This document shows positions 57,858 to 64,000 of a stretch of 64,000 nucleotides of DNA, piece after piece. The stretch spans positions 3,563,501 to 3,627,500 of the forward strand of contig NZ_CP019288.1 of assembly GCF_009901525.1 (NCBI RefSeq), in the 5' to 3' direction. The number at the start of each line of letters is the position of its first letter. Within the stretch, counting starts at the first letter, position 1. The stretch is from Kordia antarctica (lineage in GTDB: Bacteria; Bacteroidota; Bacteroidia; Flavobacteriales; Flavobacteriaceae). The notes below the pieces were generated by a model, which was not told where the DNA came from, made no database searches, and worked only from the letters and a program-made list of their open reading frames with translations. Both the position numbers and the translations under genes were made by a program.

Positions 57858-59591
57858 ATGCAGACAAAAACCATACAAAATACTCAAAAGGCAGTTCAAA
57901 AAACAGAACGCATCTCAGGAAGCGAAGCCGTTGTACGCTGTTTATTAGCAGAAGGCGTAGACATACTTTACGGATATCCAGGCGGCGCAATTATGCCTAT
58001 TTATGATGAATTATACAAATATCAAGACAAAATTCATCACGTGCTTACGCGTCACGAACAAGGTGCAACACATTCCGCACAAGGATATGCGCGAATCTCA
58101 GGAAAAGTTGGAGTCGCTATGGCAACTTCTGGTCCAGGCGCAACCAATCTAATCACAGGAATTGCAGATGCACAAATAGATTCCACGCCAATGGTGTGTA
58201 TTACTGGTCAAGTAGCTTCACACTTATTAGGAAGTGATGCTTTTCAGGAAACTGATATTGTCGGAATCTCAACGCCAGTAACCAAATGGAATCATCAAAT
58301 TACGAAAGCATCTGAAATTCCAGAAGTTTTGGCAAAAGCATTTTACATTGCAAAAAGCGGTCGTCCAGGACCAGTTTTAATCGACATTACGAAAGATGCG
58401 CAATTTGAAGAATTCGATTTCTCATACAAAAAATGTACAGGCGTTCGTAGTTACAAACCTGTTCCGGAAACTGATCCTAATTCATTAAAAGCTGCCGCTG
58501 AATTAATAAATAACGCAAAAAAACCACTCGTAGTTTGGGGACAAGGCATCATTTTAAGCGAAGCAGAAGAAGCGTTTAAAGCATTCATTGAAAAAGCAGG
58601 AATTCCGTCAGCATGGACAATTTTAGGTGTTTCGGCAATTCCAACAGAACATCCGTTAAATGTCGGAATGTTAGGAATGCACGGAAATTATGCGCCAAAT
58701 GTATTAACCAATGAATGCGATGTACTAATTGCAATTGGAATGCGTTTTGACGATCGTGTAACAGGAAATTTAGACAAATATGCGAAGCAAGCTAAAGTGA
58801 TTCACTTTGAAATTGATCCTGCTGAGGTTGATAAAAATGTAAAAACAGATGTTGCAATTTTAGGCGATGCGAAAGCGAGTTTAGAATCAATATTACCATT
58901 AATCAATAAAAATTCACATCCAGATTGGCATCAAAAATTCAAGGATTTATATGCGATTGAATATGAAAAAGTCATCAAACATGATTTGCATCCAACGAAA
59001 GAAGGATTGACAATGGGCGAAGTATTGCATCAAATAAATCTAGAAAGTAAAGGTGAAGCGGCAATTGTTTCTGATGTTGGACAACACCAAATGATTGCGT
59101 GTCGCTATGCAAAATTCAATCAAACAAAAAGTAACATAACTTCTGGCGGATTAGGAACGATGGGATTTGGATTGCCAGCCGCAATTGGCGCAAAAATGGC
59201 AGCTCCGGAACGACAAGTTGTTTCTATTTCTGGAGATGGCGGTTACCAAATGACGATTCAGGAATTAGGAACTATTTTTCAGCAAAAAACGGCGGTTAAA
59301 ATTGTGGTTTTGAATAATGATTTCTTAGGAATGGTACGTCAATGGCAACAACTATTTTTTGACAAACGCTATGCATCAACTGAAATGACGAATCCCGATT
59401 TTGTAGCCATTGCCAAAGGATATTATATAAACGCACGACGCGTAACCAAACGAGAAGAATTAGCGGAAGCGGTAAAAGAAATGATGCAAAGTAAAGAAGC
59501 ATATTTCTTAGAAGTTTGTGTAGAAAAAGAAGGAAATGTATTTCCAATGGTTCCATCAGGAGCATCGGTTTCGGATATACGATTGAGTTAA
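57858..59591 (+). CDS. ilvB: Acetolactate synthase large subunit, biosynthetic
   Basis: A 577-residue ThDP enzyme condensing pyruvate with pyruvate or 2-oxobutyrate. It has the N-terminal PYR domain with GVDILYGYPGGAIMPIYDELY, the catalytic Glu in TRHEQGATHSAQGYAR, a FAD-associated central domain, and the ThDP motif GDGGYQMTIQELGTI...NNDFLGMVRQWQ. It is biosynthetic (AHAS) rather than catabolic, judging from the paired ilvN and the Gly-Met-Val-Arg-Gln-Trp motif. Confidence 0.96.
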   Translation: MQTKTIQNTQKAVQKTERISGSEAVVRCLLAEGVDILYGYPGGAIMPIYDELYKYQDKIHHVLTRHEQGATHSAQGYARISGKVGVAMATSGPGATNLITGIADAQIDSTPMVCITGQVASHLLGSDAFQETDIVGISTPVTKWNHQITKASEIPEVLAKAFYIAKSGRPGPVLIDITKDAQFEEFDFSYKKCTGVRSYKPVPETDPNSLKAAAELINNAKKPLVVWGQGIILSEAEEAFKAFIEKAGIPSAWTILGVSAIPTEHPLNVGMLGMHGNYAPNVLTNECDVLIAIGMRFDDRVTGNLDKYAKQAKVIHFEIDPAEVDKNVKTDVAILGDAKASLESILPLINKNSHPDWHQKFKDLYAIEYEKVIKHDLHPTKEGLTMGEVLHQINLESKGEAAIVSDVGQHQMIACRYAKFNQTKSNITSGGLGTMGFGLPAAIGAKMAAPERQVVSISGDGGYQMTIQELGTIFQQKTAVKIVVLNNDFLGMVRQWQQLFFDKRYASTEMTNPDFVAIAKGYYINARRVTKREELAEAVKEMMQSKEAYFLEVCVEKEGNVFPMVPSGASVSDIRLS

Positions 59592-59822
59592 TTAATTAAA
59601 AAAGAAAATAGAGAATAGAACAAAGAGCAAAGAGAAAAGACGATTCTCGATACGATTTTTTCATTTAAAAAAATATGAAAAAATCACTCGAATTGATGTT
59701 TGAAAAAATAGAATTTAAGAACAAAGAACAAAGAACAAAGAACAAAGAACAAAGATGGTTTTAGATTGCAGAAAACAAGTCTATACTCTTTCATCTATTT
59801 TCTATCATCTACATGTAAACAT
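59592..59822. repeat. ilvB-ilvN spacer with AAAGAAC tandem repeat
   Basis: This 231-nt spacer contains a short tandem array of the 7-mer AAGAACA/AAAGAAC (about 59718-59753, five units) and an earlier AATAGAGAATAGAAC stretch. The same purine-rich motif recurs in the spacers at 57779-57800 and 60354-60385. A TCGATACGATTTTTTCATTT/AAATATGAAAAAAT hairpin lies at 59646-59685. Confidence 0.6.
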
Positions 59823-60353
59823 ATGGAAAAAGAAACAAAACAATTTACGGTTTCGGTGTATACCGAAAATAATATAGGATTGTTGAACAGAATTTCAGCA
59901 ATCTTCCAACGAAGACACATCAATATAGAAAGTATCAATTCGTCTGTTTCAGAAATTGAAAGCGTTTCAAGATGGACATTAGTGGTCAATCTCTCGGAAG
60001 AGCAAATGAAAAAAATCATTGGTCAAATTGATAAGCAAGTTGAAGTCATTAAAGCGTATTATCACACAGAAGAAGAAATTATCTATCAAGAATCTTGCAT
60101 TTTTAAAATGAGGTCAGATTTATTGTTTGATGAACGCCAAATTCAAAACATCATCAAAGATAGCAATGCACGAATTGTCACCGTAAACAGGGACTTTTTT
60201 GTCATTGAAAAATCGGGGAGAAAAGAAGAAATAGAAATGTTACAAAGAGAATTAAGCGTCTTTGGAATCATGCAATTTACACGCTCAGGGCGAATTTCGG
60301 TTTCCAAAGATGAAATGAAAATATCAAAGATGTTGGAAACATTCAATCATTAA
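59823..60353 (+). CDS. ilvN: Acetolactate synthase small (regulatory) subunit
   Basis: A 176-residue protein with an N-terminal ACT domain (FTVSVYTENNIGLLNRISAIFQRRHINIESINSS) that binds valine for feedback control, and a C-terminal ALS_ss_C-type domain. I chose the ATG at 59823 (MEKETKQFTVSVYTENN) since the in-frame extension to 59766 is unrelated spacer sequence. It lies between ilvB and ilvC. Confidence 0.93.
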   Translation: MEKETKQFTVSVYTENNIGLLNRISAIFQRRHINIESINSSVSEIESVSRWTLVVNLSEEQMKKIIGQIDKQVEVIKAYYHTEEEIIYQESCIFKMRSDLLFDERQIQNIIKDSNARIVTVNRDFFVIEKSGRKEEIEMLQRELSVFGIMQFTRSGRISVSKDEMKISKMLETFNH

Positions 60354-60417
60354 AAAAGAGAATAGAGAATAGAATAAAGAGAATAGAGCTTCTATTTTCC
60401 AAATTAAAACAAAAAAC

Positions 60418-61917
60418 ATGTCAAATTACTTCAACACACTATCATTACGAGATCAATTAGCGCAATTAGGAAAATGTAGATTTATGAATGCTTCCGAGTT
60501 TGAAGATGGCGTAAAAGCACTCAACGGAAAAAAAATTGTCATTGTTGGTTGTGGCGCACAAGGTTTGAATCAAGGATTAAATATGCGCGATTCAGGATTG
60601 GATATTTCATACGCATTACGACAAGCCGCTATTGACGAACAACGCGCTTCGTATGAAAACGCAACGTCAAATGGTTTCAAAGTTGGGACCTACAAACAAT
60701 TAATTCCAACTGCAGATTTAGTATTGAATTTGACGCCAGATAAACAACATACTTCGGTTGTAAAAGCGGTGATGCCATTAATGAAAAAAGGAGCAACGTT
60801 GAGTTATTCTCACGGTTTTAATATTGTGGAAGAAGGAACTCAAATTCGTAAAGATATTACGGTAATTATGGTCGCGCCAAAATGTCCTGGAACGGAAGTT
60901 AGAGAAGAATATAAACGTGGTTTTGGAGTGCCAACTTTAATTGCGGTGCATCCTGAAAACGATCCAGAAAACAAAGGTTGGACGCAAGCAAAAGCATATG
61001 CAGTTGCAACTGGCGGACACAAAGCTGGCGTACTTGAATCTTCTTTTATTGCAGAAGTGAAAAGTGATTTAATGGGCGAACAAACTATTCTTTGTGGTTT
61101 ATTACAAACTGGTGCGATTTTATCTTTTGACAAAATGGTTGAAAAAGGAATTGAACCTGGTTATGCCGCAAAACTAATCCAGTTTGGTTGGGAAACGATC
61201 ACGGAAGCGTTGAAACATGGCGGAATTACCAATATGATGGATCGGTTATCGAATCCTGCAAAATTAAAAGCTTTTGAATTATCTGAAGAATTAAAAACGA
61301 TCATGCGTCCATTATTTGAAAAGCATATGGATGATATCGTTTCAGGTCATTTCTCAAAAACAATGATGGAAGATTGGGCAAATGATGATAAAAACTTATT
61401 ACAATGGCGCGCTGCAACTGGCGAAACTGCGTTTGAAAAAACAGGCTTGACAATCGATCATATTACGGAACAAGAATATTTTGATCATGGTGTATTATTG
61501 GTTGCTTTTGTAAAATCGGGTGTGGAATTAGCGTTTGAAACGATGGTAAGTGCTGGAATTATTGAAGATTCTGCGTATTACGAGTCGCTTCATGAGTTAC
61601 CGCTTATCGCGAATACAATTGCTAGAAAGAAGCTTTTTGAAATGAATCGTGTGATTTCTGATACAGCTGAATATGGTTGTTATTTATTCGATCATGCATG
61701 TAAACCATTGTTGGTTGATTTTATGAAAGACGTTTCTACGGAAGTAATAGGAAAATCATTTTCAGATACAAACGGAGTAGACAATTTAGACTTAATTGAA
61801 GTGAATGATGCGATTCGAAATCATCCGATAGAAGCTGTTGGAAAACGATTGAGAGCAGCAATGACGGCGATGAAAACGATTAAAACAACGAATACGAAAA
61901 ACCCTGTAAAAGTTTAG
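60418..61917 (+). CDS. ilvC: Ketol-acid reductoisomerase (class II)
   Basis: A 499-residue NADPH- and Mg2+-dependent enzyme. The Rossmann motif is [18 protein letters not shown] (Gly44, Gly46, Gly49). The length and a duplicated knotted C-terminal domain mark the long, class II form (as in E. coli IlvC), not the 330-residue class I form. Metal ligands are expected in the D-x3-E segment of [14 protein letters not shown] 64-nt purine-rich spacer separates it from ilvN. Confidence 0.96.
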   Translation: MSNYFNTLSLRDQLAQLGKCRFMNASEFEDGVKALNGKKIVIVGCGAQGLNQGLNMRDSGLDISYALRQAAIDEQRASYENATSNGFKVGTYKQLIPTADLVLNLTPDKQHTSVVKAVMPLMKKGATLSYSHGFNIVEEGTQIRKDITVIMVAPKCPGTEVREEYKRGFGVPTLIAVHPENDPENKGWTQAKAYAVATGGHKAGVLESSFIAEVKSDLMGEQTILCGLLQTGAILSFDKMVEKGIEPGYAAKLIQFGWETITEALKHGGITNMMDRLSNPAKLKAFELSEELKTIMRPLFEKHMDDIVSGHFSKTMMEDWANDDKNLLQWRAATGETAFEKTGLTIDHITEQEYFDHGVLLVAFVKSGVELAFETMVSAGIIEDSAYYESLHELPLIANTIARKKLFEMNRVISDTAEYGCYLFDHACKPLLVDFMKDVSTEVIGKSFSDTNGVDNLDLIEVNDAIRNHPIEAVGKRLRAAMTAMKTIKTTNTKNPVKV

Positions 61918-62040
61918 ATTTCGATACAAAATTCTTCCAGAATTTCACTCAATCTGACGTGATTCGTTTTCAAAGAACGTCAATTTGAGCGCAGTTGAGA
62001 TAGACAAAAATTGTATCGAGAATAACTTTGTAAATTTAAT
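61918..62040. repeat. CGTCATTTCGAG palindrome copies between ilvC and ilvA
   Basis: The 45-bp palindrome of the 27.5-28.0 kb array appears here in reverse orientation (61918-61959, TCGATACAAAATTCTTCCAG) and as a degenerate forward copy (61979-62027, CGTCAATTTGAG ... TTGTATCGAG). They fill the 135-nt spacer inside the operon. Confidence 0.6.
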
Positions 62041-62052
62041 TAATACTATATT

Positions 62053-63318
62053 TTGCAAACAACAATAAAAACATACACACCAACATTAGCAGCCGTAAAA
62101 TCTGCCGCAAAAACACTCAAAGGAATTGCCTCGGTAACACCTTTGAGTTATAACGAGCATTATTCCAAACAATGGAATTGCAACGTGTTTTTAAAGCGAG
62201 AAGATTTGCAGCAAGTACGATCTTACAAAATTAGAGGTTCGTACAATAAAATTTCTTCGTTGACAGCAACACAAATAGAAAACGAAATTGTGTGTGCAAG
62301 TGCTGGAAATCATGCGCAAGGTGTTGCGTTATCATGTAAGTTATTAAAAATAAAAGGCACAATTTTTATGCCAATGCCAACATCAAGTCAAAAGATTGAA
62401 CAAGTAAAAATGTTTGGTGAAGAATATGTTGAGGTTGTATTAGTAGGCGATACTTTTGACGATGCGTATCATGCGGCAATGCTGGAATGTGAACGACTGA
62501 ACAAAACTTTTATTCATCCGTTTAACGATGAAAAAGTAATTGAAGGTCAAGCCACTATTGGATTGGAGATTTTAAAACAGACAGAAAATCCAATTGATTA
62601 TGTTTTTGTACCTGTTGGCGGCGGCGGATTGTCCGCTGGATTATCTTCCGTGTTTAAAATGCTATCTCCAACTACAAAAATTATTGGCGTAGAACCAAAA
62701 GGCGCGCCTTCTATGTCTACATCGATTCAGAATGATAGAAATACAACGTTAAAAAACATTGAAAATTTTGTAGATGGCGCGGCAGTAAAACGTGTTGGAG
62801 ATTTGAATTTTGCGATCTGTAAAGAAAATTTATACGACATGATTACGGTTGATGAAGGCAATGTATGTCAAACCATTTTAGATTTATATAACAAACAAGC
62901 TATTGTAGTTGAGCCTGCTGGAGCTTTAAGCCTTGCTGCATTATCGCAATATGCCGAAAAAATAAAAGGTAAAAATGTAGTGTGTGTTGTTAGCGGAGGC
63001 AATAACGATATTACACGAACGGCAGAAATTAAAGAACGTGCATTATTGTATGCAAACTTAAAACATTATTTCATTATCAAATTTCCACAACGTGCAGGCG
63101 CATTGCGTGAATTTTTGGCAGAAATTTTAGGTCCAACAGACGATATTACACATTTTGAATATACCAAAAAAACCAATCGCGAAAAAGGTGCGGCAGTCGT
63201 TGGTTTGCAATTAAAAAATGCAGGCGATTTAGAAGCGCTCATCACCAAAATGAAATTGCGTGATTTTTATGGCGATTACTTAAATGACAAACCCGATTTG
63301 TTTCAATTTTTAGTTTAA
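62053..63318 (+). CDS. ilvA: Threonine ammonia-lyase (threonine deaminase)
   Basis: A 421-residue PLP enzyme making 2-oxobutyrate for isoleucine. PLP-binding Lys59 lies in [19 protein letters not shown]. The [15 protein letters not shown] and [13 protein letters not shown] phosphate loops are present. A C-terminal ACT-like regulatory domain (about 330-420, [20 protein letters not shown]) is a single copy, shorter than E. coli IlvA. The start is a TTG at 62053; no ATG in frame fits. It is the last gene of the ilv operon. Confidence 0.94.
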   Translation: MQTTIKTYTPTLAAVKSAAKTLKGIASVTPLSYNEHYSKQWNCNVFLKREDLQQVRSYKIRGSYNKISSLTATQIENEIVCASAGNHAQGVALSCKLLKIKGTIFMPMPTSSQKIEQVKMFGEEYVEVVLVGDTFDDAYHAAMLECERLNKTFIHPFNDEKVIEGQATIGLEILKQTENPIDYVFVPVGGGGLSAGLSSVFKMLSPTTKIIGVEPKGAPSMSTSIQNDRNTTLKNIENFVDGAAVKRVGDLNFAICKENLYDMITVDEGNVCQTILDLYNKQAIVVEPAGALSLAALSQYAEKIKGKNVVCVVSGGNNDITRTAEIKERALLYANLKHYFIIKFPQRAGALREFLAEILGPTDDITHFEYTKKTNREKGAAVVGLQLKNAGDLEALITKMKLRDFYGDYLNDKPDLFQFLV

Positions 63319-63326
63319 AAAAAATT

Positions 63327-64000
63327 ATGAAAATTCCTGAACAGTATCAAATTAAACAAACCATCACTCAAAATACATATTTAGTAGATGGACAATTAAA
63401 ATCTTGGACAGGAGAAACGTCTGAGGTCTATTCTACAATTTCTTCCACAGAAAAGTACAAACCAACATTACTTGGAACAATTCCAACTTTAGGAGAAAAA
63501 GAAGCTTTAGAAGCATTAAATTCGGCTGTTTCTGCTTACAACAAAGGTCAAGGTTTGTGGCCAACAATGAAAGTTGTGGACAGAATTGCCTGTATGGAAA
63601 AGTTTGTAACGCAGATGAAAACCAAGCGTGCCGAAGTTGTGAAACTTTTAATGTGGGAAATTGGTAAAAACTTACCAGATTCAGAAAAGGAATTTGATAG
63701 AACTGTAGAATATATTTACGATACTATCGAAGATTACAAACAAATGGACAGAGATTCCGCTAAGTTTGAAAAAAATGCTGGTGTGAATGCGCATATTCGT
63801 AGAGGTCCACTTGGAGTTGTACTTTGTTTAGGACCTTATAATTATCCTTTAAATGAAACATTTGCCTTGTTGATTCCTGCGTTAATTATGGGGAATTCTG
63901 TCATTTTTAAACCCGCAAAGTTTGGCGTTTTATTATTATCTCCTTTGTTGGAAGCTTTCCAGAATAGTTTTCCAAAAGGTGTTGTGAATATTATTTACGG
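63327..64000 (+). CDS. gapN: NADP-dependent glyceraldehyde-3-phosphate dehydrogenase-like aldehyde dehydrogenase, partial
   Basis: The ATG at 63327-63329 starts a frame that stays open to the window edge (224 codons). The protein is an aldehyde dehydrogenase. The [36 protein letters not shown] segment is the NAD(P)-binding ALDH signature, and the N-terminal half matches the GapN (non-phosphorylating GAPDH) type. The catalytic Cys lies beyond the edge. It starts 8 nt after ilvA, so it is possibly co-transcribed, although it is metabolically unrelated. Confidence 0.8.
   Translation, partial: MKIPEQYQIKQTITQNTYLVDGQLKSWTGETSEVYSTISSTEKYKPTLLGTIPTLGEKEALEALNSAVSAYNKGQGLWPTMKVVDRIACMEKFVTQMKTKRAEVVKLLMWEIGKNLPDSEKEFDRTVEYIYDTIEDYKQMDRDSAKFEKNAGVNAHIRRGPLGVVLCLGPYNYPLNETFALLIPALIMGNSVIFKPAKFGVLLLSPLLEAFQNSFPKGVVNIIY

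Noticed and set aside
1-64000. tRNA, rRNA or complete insertion sequence
   Set aside because: I looked for tRNA-like and rRNA-like sequence and for transposase-type proteins and found none; only repeat remnants and MITE-like elements are present.

Overview
The window looks like chromosomal DNA of a marine Flavobacteriaceae member. Supporting signs are low GC, A-rich leaders in place of strong Shine-Dalgarno sites, several TAnnTTTG-type -7 boxes, an aerotolerance (Bat) operon, the yicC-gmk-nadD order, and many short palindromic intergenic repeats. From memory the gene content fits Kordia or a close relative; I cannot verify the genus. I saw no rRNA, tRNA, CRISPR array or intact insertion sequence.

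Layout. 1-4.9 kb (minus): a tightly packed run of aldo/keto reductase, SDR oxidoreductase, SWIM zinc-finger protein, HD-domain protein and a partial AlbA_2/Schlafen-like protein. 5.3-7.2 kb (minus): sodium:solute symporter. 7.4-17.1 kb (plus): moxR, a DUF58 gene, a BatD-like gene, batA, batB, batC, batD, batE and a small membrane protein, then a SulP anion transporter. 19-26 kb: TPR protein, two MCExCTP small proteins, cvpA, pheS, gpsA and a lipoprotein. 26.4-32.7 kb: a BON-LysM protein, nadD, gmk, yicC, a PrsW protease, a YheT hydrolase and a thioesterase. 32.9-42.7 kb (minus): a 12-gene Ter stress-response module with four TerD paralogues (one frameshifted), three TerY VWA proteins, a TerB-like acidic protein, a PP2C phosphatase, a protein kinase and a Ca2+/cation antiporter. 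43-44.5 kb: a DUF1761 protein and a secreted tectonin-like beta-propeller. 45-54 kb: a nitrogen-assimilation locus, with amtB, a PII gene and a porin gene diverging from gltBD. 54.2-55.2 kb: an Abi_2/HEPN abortive-infection gene followed by a candidate structured small RNA. 55.5-63.3 kb: the ilvD-ilvB-ilvN-ilvC-ilvA operon. 63.3 kb to the end: start of a gapN-like aldehyde dehydrogenase.

The most notable sequence-level result is two consecutive leader-peptide attenuators in front of ilvD. Each has a short Ile-rich ORF, a strong terminator, and an antiterminator strand that begins at or just before the leader stop codon and competes with the terminator. A mobile-looking hairpin repeat lies between them. 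The second is the Abi gene with its own downstream RNA unit: a Bacteroidetes-type promoter overlapping the end of the gene, a long stem and an intrinsic terminator.

Intergenic DNA is rich in repeats. There are palindromic elements built around GTCATTGCGA, two copies of a roughly 200-bp element with GTCCGAT ends, a hairpin repeat whose copies differ by compensatory changes, a three-unit tandem array, and an inverted pair of 140-bp elements.
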